The position numbers were made by a program, and so were the translations under genes. Positions 32,695 through 43,526 of a stretch of 64,000 nucleotides of DNA are shown here, piece by piece. The stretch is taken from the NCBI RefSeq assembly GCF_964340395.1, contig NC_135570.1:11706322-11770321 (forward strand), written 5' to 3'. This stretch comes from Glandiceps talaboti. Its lineage: Eukaryota; Hemichordata; Enteropneusta; Spengelidae. The notes under the pieces were generated by a model. The model had not been told where the DNA came from, ran no database searches, and saw only the letters and a list, made by a program, of their open reading frames with translations. Position 1 is the first letter of the stretch. Each line of letters starts with the position of its first letter.

Positions 32695-35237
32695 AGATAG
32701 TCAAAGGATGACTCTCAGTTTATATTATTTTCACTATTGAAAGTCAAAGTCGAAATTCCCCTGAAAATTGGAAAAGTTTGTGGGTGTAAGCTCTAACAAA
32801 TATTTCCAGGTACAGAATTTGAACACCAAATGATACAAGTTTTACTAATTTACGTAATTGCATTCTACCAATAGAGGGCACTATTGAGCATAAAAGAATG
32901 TCATTCTATGAAACTAGTTTCGTCCAAAATTAAACAAAATTCGAATGCAATTTGTGTTTTCTATTTGTTATGTACTACCTCATACTGCATGTTGTGTTAT
33001 ATTTGCAGGCTTACCAGGGTTAGATGTTGAATGTTTTTTAAATTTTATCTCACTATAAAGTGTTACTGTTATTTCAACTATTATGACTTTGTTGATTCTT
33101 TATAGTGTTCTTATCATTGGTGAATTTTGGGTAGTAATTGGTAAGAAAAATCTATGATTTGTTCATTCTCACATTTTTTGTCACTGAGGCCTTAAAAATA
33201 TTGTTTGGTTCCGGTTACCCGACCCCACTTTAGCTCTTCACTGCCGACCCTAAACTTTATATTACGTATTCAAGGAAAAAATAATAAAATCACAAAAATT
33301 GTGAATTCTCACGAGAAATAGTGGATGCAGAAACTGCCATCAACTTAAAAAGATACTCTAAAACTGTTCTTCCAATCTGTAATGGCTGTACATCTGATAG
33401 GAAGAAATAAACAACACAGAGACCATTTGGAAACAATGGAAAACCTGAACTAGACACTCACACATGAAAAAAATATATAATAAAATAAAAATAAAAACCT
33501 ACCTACCCCACCTATTCTAAAATTGAGCTTAACCAGAACCACACAGTTTTTTTATTAGGCCTAAGCTAGGCAAAAGTATTCAACAAGCTGGACACATAGC
33601 TTTCATGAGTCTAGAGACTTTGCCATCGGGCTTTACATATTGGCTCAAGAGACATTGTCAAGGCATATAGCCAAGTCACTCAGCTAAGTTCTCCTTCTCT
33701 ATACTTTCTAAGGTATTTTTAAATATACACTTTAACCTCTTTGTAATGGACTTTGTTTGATAATATGAACATTCTATTAAACAAACCACCAAAGGGACAA
33801 TCGTACAATGTCACACAAGTTCAATAAGCGAACTGTTCGTTTACGCAAAACACCCCTCCCCCTCCATCTATACGAACATTCAGAAGTGCAACATTGACAT
33901 ATTTAGGTTTACATATAGTGTACAACCATGGTGAAATTGTAGCGGTCAAATCACTATGATCGATACATGGTCAATACATTAAAATACTAACTATGATTGA
34001 TACATTATCACTAACTATATCAACATTAGCAGTAAATTTAAATCAACATCTCGGTAGTAAATACAAAACCTTTCATCTTTGATGGCGAAGTTGTCAAAGA
34101 TTGGTTTAAAGTGAATATGAAGTTCAGCAATTGCATTGACACCAGACCCCCTAGCTCCCCCCTAAATGAACTAAATTTGTTTATTGATATTGTGCGATTG
34201 TCCCTTACATGTCTACAATATAATGTAAAACACTTTATAAGGAACTCTGTTATAACAAACACCATTTCATGCGCCCCCACCTCTAAACTTCTATAGAACT
34301 TATATCATAACCTTTATAGTATAAAATTATTATACATGTTTATTATAAGAAGGTTACAGTCTCTTTGCCTGGACTGGTCTCCATAAATGGAATAACTAGT
34401 CATTCAGTCAAAACAAATTTCAAGTTTTTCCTCGTGATATTTCTGTTGAAATTTTGAAAACTACTTAAAATGTGGAGTGTGAGCTGAGAGATCAATCCAA
34501 AGATTACATTATGACTTTTATGATAGTATAAATTGAATTCTTCAGCAATGAAGTTTCAGATCTGGAAAGACATACATACAACAGACAGTTTGAAATAGTT
34601 TAACTGTATCATTTTTATTGACAGAGTATGAAAAATACAGTGACTCCTCATAGGGTGGGTGTAATTCATTGAAGGGCATAGTCTGTAACTCAGTTTCCAA
34701 TTTTTGGCTAATATTGGTGTATAAAATATATATGAACGAAAAATTATGTAACATGAAATCTACACAGCTTGATAGAGGTAAAAGAAGCTTGAGTGTAGCA
34801 TCTTCTTTTTGGTAACCAAAAATGATGTCATAAATATAATCTGAATACCAGATTGGAGCATTATGACCTCATGTTGCTAGACACATTTGAACATATTGAT
34901 AGAATCTTTCAGTTTAAAACAACATTGCCTATAAAAAGTGTAGGAAATTACAGACTGTGACAGGTATTTTGACTATCATATCCCCGCAAGCCTAACATTT
35001 TGCTAGACAGTTGTGTATTCAAACATACACTTAGATTACAATTCCAGCAACAATGGTTCAGTCCCCTGTTATATATGTGATTGGCTTTGTGATTATCATT
35101 GAATATGGTAATTATGTGTACATTGCACAACTCTATTCTCGTCATTTATTCTATTCAGTACTGAGGCTACTGGCGTAATCTGGTACAGATGATTCATTAA
35201 AGTGAAATACTGTTAGCATAATTCTAGGCTTGTGGGG
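32695..35237. other. CpG-poor spacer
   Basis: No gene is recognised. GGTTCCGGTTACCCGACC near 33208 and its loosely reversed counterpart near 33530 hint at another old inverted-repeat element. A GGGCATAGTCTGTAACT core near 34674 resembles the 19.6-kb minisatellite. Confidence 0.4.
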
Positions 35238-35630
35238 AGGCAGTTGTCAATACCACACCACTTGACGCTTGGCTAAGAGAGAAAATAGTCAAAATCCCAC
35301 TTGACTCTAGGCTAAGGGAAGCAATAGTGAAAATCCCACTTGACTCTAGGCTAAGGAAAATAGTCAAATTCCCAAACCACTTGACTCTAGGCTATAAAGG
35401 GAGAAAATAGTCAAAATCCCAAAACACTTGACTACAGGCTAAGGGAGAAAATTGTCAACATCCCACACTACTTGACTCTAGGCTAAGGGAGAAAATTGTC
35501 AATATCCCACTTAACTCTAGGCTAAGGGAGAAAATAGTCAAAATCACATTATACCACTTGACTCTAGGCTAAGGGAGAAAATAGTCAAAATCACATTAAA
35601 CCACTTGACTCTAGGCTATACAATAGGATA
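35238..35630. repeat. Minisatellite of about 40 bases, nine to ten copies
   Basis: Units carry CACTTGACTCTAGGCTAAGG, GAGAAAATAGTCAAAATCCC and variants ending in ACATTAAACC. Unit length varies from about 33 to 46. Confidence 0.9.
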
Positions 35631-36538
35631 AGTGTGAGTATCACTGATAATGCTCTTTACTACATCTCTGACTGTATCTACTCTGTCACATTTTATAAAA
35701 CTTTAAACACATACACTGTGATGCTTTGAATATCATAATAAAGTTAACGGCTGTAAAATATTCAACTGGTATAATAGTATTTTATGTTCAAATTTATAAA
35801 TGAATTCATTATAATTTAACATATGTACAACAAATAACTTTGTGTGATAAAATAAAATTACCACAACAGAATTTGTACTGCGTTTTTGTTTTAAGTTCAG
35901 AGAAAGGTTACTATTAGCAAGTCTATGTCACTGATCTGTGTTAAGATAGCTAACAATGCAGACTTAAAAACAGTGATTGCCTGCTTATGGTTTATTCCTT
36001 TTTGACAAAATGTATCAAGAAATTGCAGTCATGCTCTTTCAGTGTAGAATGTACAGTTTCTTATTGGTGTCTGTGTGGTTGTATCAAATAGAGTTAGTGA
36101 ATGGTAATGTGAAATTCGCAGTAGAATCATACATTAATTGGATGATACAATTTGAAAATATCCCCTTATATTAAAGCTGATTGGTCATATCCGGCTGTAT
36201 GCAAATACAGTCATTATGTAAATGAACACACAGTGTACTGTGATGAACAGAGTACGCAATGCTCGAAATGTAATAATTCACTAACTAATGTGGAAATTTA
36301 GACCTCCAAAATTTTCAAAACAGGATACTCCCCCCCCCCCCCCCCCCAACTGCCAATTTCAAAAACAGGGTGACCCCTATCAATCCCCCATCCCCACCCC
36401 CGGCTGAAGAAGTTGAGCAGTCCCTTAGCTTTTCTACATTGCCGTCTGTGATTTAACTTTGCTGTCCCCAGTGAAACAAAACACAGACCAACATGTAAAC
36501 AGGTTGGTGGTGGTGTGGGCCGGGGAGGGGGTGTTATG
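35631..36538. other. Spacer before ANAPC16
   Basis: No gene is seen. A C homopolymer lies at about 36330-36347. CpG becomes more frequent after about 36.4 kb. Confidence 0.4.
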
Positions 36539-36638
36539 CCCTCAACGGCGAGAGTTTGGGTAACAGAGGGTAATCATCGCTCGAACGAACCGAAAATCTC
36601 ACTGGATGTTGGAGGGCGCTGACATTACCAAAACAAAA
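36539..36638 (+). promoter_or_regulatory. Probable ANAPC16 promoter and 5' untranslated region
   Basis: A local CpG-rich patch (CAACGGCGAGAG, ATCGCTCGAACGAACCG) inside otherwise CpG-poor sequence precedes the start codon. No TATA box is seen. Confidence 0.45.
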
Positions 36639-36738
36639 ATGGCGTCCAGAAGTAAAGGATCCCTCTCGCCTATTAGAATTGAGCCAAGAAAGGCGTTATT
36701 TCGTTCCCCGGCACCGTTTGAAAATAGTGAAATGTCAG
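36639..36738 (+). CDS. ANAPC16: ANAPC16-like APC/C subunit, coding exon 1
   Basis: Subunit of the anaphase-promoting complex, the ubiquitin ligase that targets cyclins and securin in mitosis. In vertebrates APC16 is a small protein of about 110 residues that sits among the TPR subunits. This exon encodes residues 1-33 plus one base, from a strong start (AAAATGG) to CAG|GTTAGT. The PRKALFRSPAPFE stretch corresponds to the conserved PRKALF segment of vertebrate APC16. With exons 37263-37334 and 38235-38335 it makes a 273-base coding sequence, 90 residues plus stop, in one frame. The N-terminus is shorter and lacks the serine-rich start of the human protein. Confidence 0.82.
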
Positions 36739-37262
36739 GTTAGTATGAATTGAACTTACACACGGTACGAAATTCAGTACTACTATTTTGAATCATGGTC
36801 ATTCGACAATCACAATCTCACACCGTCACCGTGTCGCGTTGGTCGACAAATTACTTGCTTTGTTCAGGAAGGTGTCATCACAAATAGTAATACAAATTAC
36901 AAGCTTCAACAAGTTGCAGTAGCAATGCAAAGGATTTTTGATATTGAAACTTCAAAGAAAGTTCACGAGAAGAGAACTCGATACATGGAATTATGTATTA
37001 ATCAGAAGTATCCAGAATATATCTAGCTATAATGGTTATTTGTCACTTTTCGGTGACACTGTCTTTCCGAACACAGTGCACAGCATAAACCGTCTTGGCC
37101 GTGTCTTGTCTCTACCAGCATATTACTATGCACCATGGTGACCTGTTTCTATTTACATATTACCAATGCCCATTCTGAGCAATTCTGATGTCAATACTGT
37201 CTACATTGATTCAAGCAATGGTGGTAAACTTTCTGTTGTTGTTTTTTTTTATTTTCTGACAG

Positions 37263-37334
37263 CAATTGACCATGTAATAACCTGTTTGTGTATGCAGTGT
37301 GACATGGAACAAGGTCTGAAAACAACACAAAAAG
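37263..37334 (+). CDS. ANAPC16: ANAPC16-like, middle exon (predicted)
   Basis: A 72-base segment follows a strong acceptor (a long T run then TTTTCTGACAG) and ends at AAAAAG|GTACTA. Its length is a multiple of three, and phase 1 joins both neighbours without a stop. The predicted residues include CDMEQGLKTTQK, at the place where vertebrate APC16 has its SYQVASTLKQVK helix. The predicted total length then matches the family far better than skipping it does. Residue similarity is weak, so a transcript is needed to confirm it. Exons 1 and 3 would also join in frame without it. Confidence 0.5.
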
Positions 37335-37369
37335 GTACTAGTATATCATCTTTACCCCTCCCCCTTTTC

Positions 37370-37520
37370 AGAAATTATTCCCCCAATATCTTTCTTCATT
37401 CTGCAGGATAGGAAAAAAATCATGACATAAGGGATTCTCACTTGGTGACTTGCAGTGACATGGCCCCTTAGGTCACTCATATTTTCCTTGGTTGAACAAA
37501 GAAAAATATTGGGAAATAAT
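37370..37520. mobile_element. Miniature element family F, copy 1
   Basis: ATTATTCCCCCAATATCTTT is matched in reverse by GAAAAATATTGGGAAATAAT at about 37500-37520, with GGCCCCTTAGGTCACT and TATTTTCC inside. The same blocks recur at 52838-52985, and one end recurs at 37648-37705 (ATTATTCTCCAATACTTTTC, GGAAAATATGAGTTACC). Confidence 0.75.
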
Positions 37521-37719
37521 ATCTAATTATCCAAAGTGCAATAAGACATATTATTACTGCCCAAATATGGACATTTATTCCCTCATGGTAGGATGGTAGT
37601 AGGGGACATGCAAATACAGGTATATTGGGATTATACTACTAGACATTATTCTCCAATACTTTTCTTCATTCAGCCATGGAAAATATGAGTTACCTAAAGG
37701 GCCTTGTCACGCTAGATGA

Positions 37720-38145
37720 CTAGAGGATTTTAATCAATAAAACATGTCAGCAGCGGCTTAGCTAGATGCCTTTATTTACTTCTATTTCTATCGTTTTGTG
37801 TCGTTTGTTTTGTTCCGAGTGATCACCGCCTTCCCACATCTGAACCTGTGTAATAGACAATCCCATTGAATGTCGACAATATTGTAAGGTTTTCACAACC
37901 AATCAGCATGCTTCAATTTCTCCAGTGTGTGCAGCTGCCAACGTAATGCTCATCCTGATTGGCCAATCAAAAACGCGAGATTCAAACGCGATTGTCTATT
38001 ACACAGGTTCAGATGTGGGAAGGCAGCGATCACTCGGAACAAAACAAACGACACAAAATGATGGACATATAGAGGGAAATAAAGGCATCTAGCTGCTTTT
38101 ACCACATCAGATTTTAATCAGATTGACTCAGCTTGTGCCCCTTTA
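37720..38145. mobile_element. Miniature element family A, copy 2, in ANAPC16 intron 2
   Basis: Long, nearly perfect inverted repeats. The left end contains CTAGATGCCTTTATTTAC, TTTTGTGTCGTTTGTTTTG, CCGAGTGATCACCGCCTTCC and CATCTGAACCTGTGTAATAG. The right end has the reverse of each, including CTATTACACAGGTTCAGATG. Arms of about 115 bases enclose about 90. It shares GAGTGATCGCTGC-type blocks and the ATCAGATTTTAATCAGATTG flank with copy 1 at 12082. A family B-type end (CTCAGCTTGTGCCCCTTTAA) abuts it at about 38126-38145. Confidence 0.88.
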
Positions 38146-38234
38146 ACAATTTTAAATTGTATGATATTCACGGTTTATTATCATATATATTGAACATTTC
38201 CAAGTTGATATTTTTTATTGTGTTTTATTTACAG

Positions 38235-38335
38235 AGCTACACAAACAAAGATTATCTCAAATGAGAGAATTGCTAGGAACTCTGCAAGAAAATGAATGGA
38301 GATACAAACCAATTGATAAACTTATCGGACTTTGA
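38235..38335 (+). CDS. ANAPC16: ANAPC16-like, last coding exon
   Basis: The acceptor TTTTATTTACAG ends at 38234. The exon completes a split GAG codon and encodes LHKQRLSQMRELLGTLQENE and then WRYKPIDKLIGL before TGA. This matches the C-terminal helix and EWRFKPIEQLLGF tail of vertebrate APC16, the most conserved part of the family, and is the main basis for the assignment. It lacks the four-residue extension after the final GF of the human protein. Confidence 0.87.
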
Positions 38336-39146
38336 GTGACAGTACAGCAAACTTCATCCTGGACATAGCAGTAATTTCTCACAATTCACATTTTGTTTAT
38401 ATTACTATGTTCATATTGACTCCTCCTTTTACATCTTTGACAATGATTATAGAATCACTTGATATACCAAAAACTATGAAGGAACTGGTTTGGTGACAAA
38501 ACCTGAAATGTTGTAGAATCACTTGAAGTTGAAATACCAAAAACTATGACGGAGCTATATCATAAGTTATTGACTAGATAGATAATTTGTACAGTCCAAG
38601 ATTAGTGATATAGTTGAAAATATATGTGATATAACAGAGCTCTAAAGTGGTTACCTTGGAAACTGAAATCCAAAAGGGTTACCAGGGAAACTTGGACACT
38701 GCATGGGTTTTAATGCTGAGAGTTATAAAACTTCATCTACTGAAGTACTAGTATTCTCTCCTCAAAATATGTCAAAACTGTGCAGTTCAAGGGTTGCTAA
38801 ATGAATATGAACCTGGGAAATGACTATCACAGAAACCAAAGATATAAAATGATTTGAAACGGTATGCCATATCTCTAAGACCTTGTTTTCAAGAAGGTGA
38901 TTGCAGCCTAGCTATTTTGTCAGTCTTCATTAAAACAGTGAAATGTACAATATTTTTGATCAACAATTTGTCTGCTTTATTTTGGAATAAGTTTACTTGT
39001 ATTAAAGAGAGTAAATTATTGTTCTTTATTAAAATGCGTCTTTATATTGTATTTTTTAATGGCACGTTATAATCTTTTATAGCAGTGCATTCAAACTACA
39101 ACTGCCACTACTGTGTTGTTTGTAACGCTTATTGAGTTTTACCCTG

Positions 39147-39152
39147 AATAAA
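39147..39152 (+). terminator. ANAPC16 poly(A) signal
   Basis: AATAAA lies 812 bases after the stop codon, followed by an AAT-rich run. No earlier canonical signal was noticed in the 3' region. Confidence 0.6.
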
Positions 39153-39285
39153 GATATTTTATAATAATAATAATAATCAACTCTATCCAATACATGGATT
39201 GGGGTCACTTTTGAAAATGCTGTCTCTACTGAGGGTCACTATAGCTCTTACTATCTGATCTTGTTGTGATCAGACCACCCATCCC

Positions 39286-39555
39286 ACGCGCGCGCGCACA
39301 CACACACACACACACACTCACTCACATGGGCAACTCCCACAACAGCCAGATGAAAGTGCATGTATCTGTAGGCTTTAGAGCGCCCTCACACGTGGAAATC
39401 GCTATTCCTTTGTTTTGGGCTGACCTTGGACGTACACATTTTATGAGAGAATCGTTTGACGAATTTTCCACTTGTAATGCTCATTCATTATCACTTAAGT
39501 CATGATAAAGTGCATGTGTCTGTGTATGTATTATGCATGTATATAAGTGTGACCA

Positions 39556-39650
<95 letters not shown>
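39286..39650. repeat. (CG/CA)n at 39286-39318 and (TA)n at 39561-39650
   Basis: A CGCGCGCG-then-CA tract and a pure TA run of about 90 bases. The TA run can extrude as a cruciform and gives spurious poly-Ile-Tyr frames. Confidence 0.95.
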
Positions 39651-39653
<3 letters not shown>

Positions 39654-40528
39654 ACATATACTGTACAGTTGTGATACAGTGCCATCGACACTATTTTTTT
39701 CTTGGTGGCAAAATTTCAATTTTCTTATTTGATCATTGTTGAGTCTGCAATCCGTCTACATGTGATGAGCAAATAAACCTTATCTCGCCAACAATACACT
39801 GATCTCAAGTTATATGGTCTCAGCAATATGCTGAATCACTTTAACTTCATTTATATAGTAAAATAGGTATAAGTGTTACTGATTGTGAAAATTGGCCCCT
39901 CTTGCTTTGGTAGGCCACTTCCGTGACGTCTAACCCTACTACTTAGATCGATACATGAGTGGTGTTGACGAAGGGGAGGGGGGGGGGAGGTTCTCTTTAT
40001 ATTACGTCATTCATTATCGCTGCATTACGTACATATATACGATAGGTTCAATGTCCACATAAATAATGCTTCGCGGATATAGATATCTGCGCTCTCGTTT
40101 CGGTACATCAAACAGACTACAAAGCTTACGAAATCGTCAAAACCATCATTGTGAGTTCAACATAACAAAAAAAGGAGTACAAATCGACTTATGTTTATGA
40201 TGTACCATACAAAAACATTTAGCAATATTTTAATAACTCGTTTCTATTTACGACGGCTACTTTCCTTGGTAGTACCCCTGTAAGCATTTGTCACTTTTGC
40301 AGCAGCTGAGAGGTATATTTTTTAATTCATTCTTTTCAACTTAACAATTTATTGGCCGTAAAACCTAATGTGTGATATTTTATTAACTCCCGTTTGAAGG
40401 CAGTAAATACAACTGTTCCTCTTTCGCAATTTAACTAATTCTTGTTTAGTACACGCTTTTTTTCTCTCTCGATGCACTGTCTGTGGGTGGGTGGAAATGG
40501 CCGCACTATTTGCTGAATTGGTAAATAT
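39651..40528. other. Spacer; CpG becomes normal from about 39.9 kb
   Basis: No gene is seen. CpG dinucleotides become frequent from about 39.9 kb onward, unlike 16-36 kb. Confidence 0.4.
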
Positions 40529-40538
40529 GTCACGTGAC
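40529..40538. promoter_or_regulatory. Palindromic E-box GTCACGTGAC
   Basis: A perfect ten-base palindrome of the class bound by USF and MITF/TFE proteins (it equals the CLEAR-type site). It lies in a CpG-rich patch just after a short open frame with a Kozak-like start (ATGGCCGCACTATTTGCTG at about 40497). It could mark a promoter, but no gene is recognised beside it. Confidence 0.3.
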
Positions 40539-40997
40539 AGGAGATGAGTTCCATTTCGTCTTCTTGGAGCAATTTTAATGATTAATAAAATGCCGCCTTG
40601 TTCTACATCTCTTTCGTCTTTGCACCCACATTTCTATTTCATATCCGTTGAGCGTTGGAAAAGCTCTCTGTGTTTGATGCCGCCGCGCCGATTAGCTCGT
40701 CTTGCTCAAAGTTCTTTTTGATACGATTCTCAGCTCTTTCAATGCTTGCGGCGTAGTCAACCTATTTCATCTCATTTCGAGTAATTTGAGACTATGAAAC
40801 TTTTTTTTCTGAAGGTAAATCTTCCGATGCGTGAAGTCAAAGAGAGAGCGGCTACTGATAGAGACTCAGACTCTGACAATCAGAATTGATCAACGTATAA
40901 GGGGTCGTCCCATCCCATCGCACAGAATCTCATCTCGTCAACCCTTGCAGGATCAAACATTTGATAAAGCAACCACCCAGGTCAATTTTACTAACAT

Positions 40998-41249
40998 CTT
41001 CGCAAATGTGAACAATTTTGGAGCTAATTCATTTATAAGGATTTTTTATATAATTCTGGTTCAAAATAAAGGTTGAATGTTCCAAAAATAACCAAAAACG
41101 AGAAATTGACTAGTACAGTAAGTGGCGTCGCCTTCAATGTTATGAACAGCTTCGCAAATATGAACAATTTTGAAAATAAGTCATTTAAAATGGCTATTTT
41201 TTTTATAATTCTGGTCCAAAATAAAAATTGAATGTGCCAAAAAATAATC
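40998..41249. repeat. Diverged direct duplication
   Basis: CTTCGCAAATGTGAACAATT to CCAAAAATAACC at 40998-41093 recurs at 41150-41249 (CTTCGCAAATATGAACAATT). Confidence 0.75.
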
Positions 41250-41648
41250 GCAAAAGATAACATTACAGTTATATTTGGCGGGAAAGTGTACCATATTGTA
41301 AGTAGCAACAAGTTGTAAAATAATTAAAACAATAATCTATCAGGGAATTCCCCACTATAAGTTAATCCGGTGGCCAGTGTTTTTCCGTAACCGTACTACA
41401 CGACATTTTTCCCACTACCAGGCCATTTATCTGCAAATTCAGGTTGGTCTGCTGGAGACCGTATGAGACTAAGGACGCATGTTTTCAGGCAACCAATGTG
41501 AACACATTGATCGGTTGTCTTATGTAAAATCTTAACCTTCTTCCGCTGAATAATTCATCGTCATTGGGTATCAAACTTCTAGAGTTACATTTCGTGAAAT
41601 AGGTATTAACTTGAATAGACTTATCCATTGCTTGAATGATATGATCAC

Positions 41649-41763
41649 CCTCTTCTCTTCTCTTCTCTTCTCTTCTCTTCTCTTCTCTTCTCTTCTCTTC
41701 TCTTCTCTTCTCTTCTCTTCTCTTCTCTTCTCTTCTCTTCTCTTCTCTTCTCTTCTCTTCCCT
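41649..41763. repeat. (TCTTC)n pentanucleotide microsatellite
   Basis: About 22 uninterrupted units, followed by diverged C/T-rich sequence to about 41920. A pure polypyrimidine mirror repeat of this length can form triplex DNA. Confidence 0.95.
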
Positions 41764-43491
41764 TCCCATCTTCTCCTCCCCCCTGTCCTCTCCCCATATA
41801 TCTTCTCTTCTCCCCTCCTTCCCATCTTCTCCTTCCCTCCCAGCTTTTCCTTCTCATTTTTCGTCTCCCCTGTCCTCTTCCGTCCCCCCTGTCCTTTCCT
41901 CATATCTCGTCTACCGTCATATGCATCCCACTCCAATTTGTCCCTAGCCACTCTTTTCCTATTCTCCCATTCTCCCTTTTCCTCTCATAAGCTTCTTTTC
42001 TCACCATAAGACCCCCACCCCGTCTAATCTCTTCACTGCGTATCATAATCGTTCTTTCAATGTGACACGAGCTGAGCTTCACAATCCAGCAACAAACCAC
42101 CTCCACTGTTAAATCTAGTGAACGGGCAAGTGTATGAAATTTTCCCTCCATACCCAAGCTTGGTGAAATTAGATCGGTCCCTAAAAGTATTTGGTGTTGC
42201 TTTCATATCCCGCCTCTGTCAATTTGTCATATCACATCTCCTTTGCCATTTCATCGTAAACAGTCATTGTACGGTTATCCGTAAATGTCACACACAAATG
42301 ATGCAAATCATTCACGTCGTTAGCCACAAATTGTACTAAATCACAGCCATTCAGTGATAAACCTCTAAATCTGCTGAAGGAAACGATCAGTTCAAATGTC
42401 AAAACGCTGTCTTCGTTACCCTAGGCAAGCAAAACATAAAATGCGAAAAAATGGCGCATCGTATTTTTTTTCTTACTCTCAAGAGTTATATATTACAAGA
42501 TTCTTCGGAAATTGAAATAAACTTTTTTGAAAGATAAGTTGATATTGAGATTGCTTTCTTTATCGTAGTTTGAAAATCCGCCAAGAAGTCTCCAGAATAT
42601 TAATATAGGTATACATCGCCTTGTGGTTCAAGGTCGAGGCGGCTTGAGATATTTCTTGGTCCATTTCCCCAAGAAACTAGTTCAGAGTAATATATATTGA
42701 TACATTTGCAGTAGCAGGATTCGTATGCTATTTTCCTTACTTGTCCTTATGACTTAAGACCAGGCTACCTGGTGCAATCAAAATGCATAGCGAACCACAT
42801 TGTCAAGCTAACTTTCTGGGTTATTACAGATTGCTACTTATTCCAGATACAAAACAAGAGCAAGTAAACAAAATGTACCAGATAGAACGACGATGTCTTC
42901 CAGTTAATCTAACGGCTTTGCATGGCTTTGATTCATTCTCACGTACGCTTCAAATTAAATATAATTTGGCACAAACATCAACCACAACAAAGCACACATA
43001 TCTTGTCTCTACACTGTGTAACCATGGAAGTATCACGTGATACATCCATGGTGTAACAATTAAAGGAGGAGTCTTGTAATCTTTCTATCGACAGATTTTT
43101 TACCATACTGTACATGTATTGGTGGGTCGTCTTGTAAGAATTTGTTTACTGGTGCGATATTTTCATAATCGCCACCTTCTAAGCTATTGGGTCAATTATT
43201 TCGAAAATTTTTGTGCCGATATTTCTTCATTTGATTCTGAAATAGTCCAAAGCATTTTGCTAAATGTTATAAACGAATTTGCATTTATTTAATTCAAGAT
43301 ACAACTAGTCTTGGCGCTTTTCCGATTCTGGGGGTCATCAACAAGTGCAGTGAGCGGACATCAACAAAATAATTCAAACCCTGCGCTGTATGCCCAAGTG
43401 CGCCACCTATAGACTGACACGTGAAAGGATAATAAATTTCGGCAAACGTCAAAGGGATTGGTTATCACGGCTGGGCCAATATATCTTAGAG
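41764..43491. other. Unannotated spacer
   Basis: Pyrimidine-rich at first, then mixed sequence. The longest open frames have no recognisable domains. Confidence 0.35.
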
Positions 43492-43526
43492 GGTCAACAT
43501 GACCTTTGAACCACTAGCTATAAATC
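43492..43526. promoter_or_regulatory. Composite nuclear-receptor site followed by a TATA-like box
   Basis: GGTCA-ACA-TGACC (43492-43504) is a palindromic half-site pair with three-base spacing, the estrogen-response-element layout. It overlaps TGACCTTTGAACC (43500-43512), whose reverse GGTTCA-A-AGGTCA is a DR1-type site. CTATAAATC follows eight bases on. No gene is recognised downstream. Confidence 0.4.

Noticed and set aside
35238-35630. CRISPR-like array
   Set aside because: The whole unit drifts gradually and there are no alternating unique spacers.
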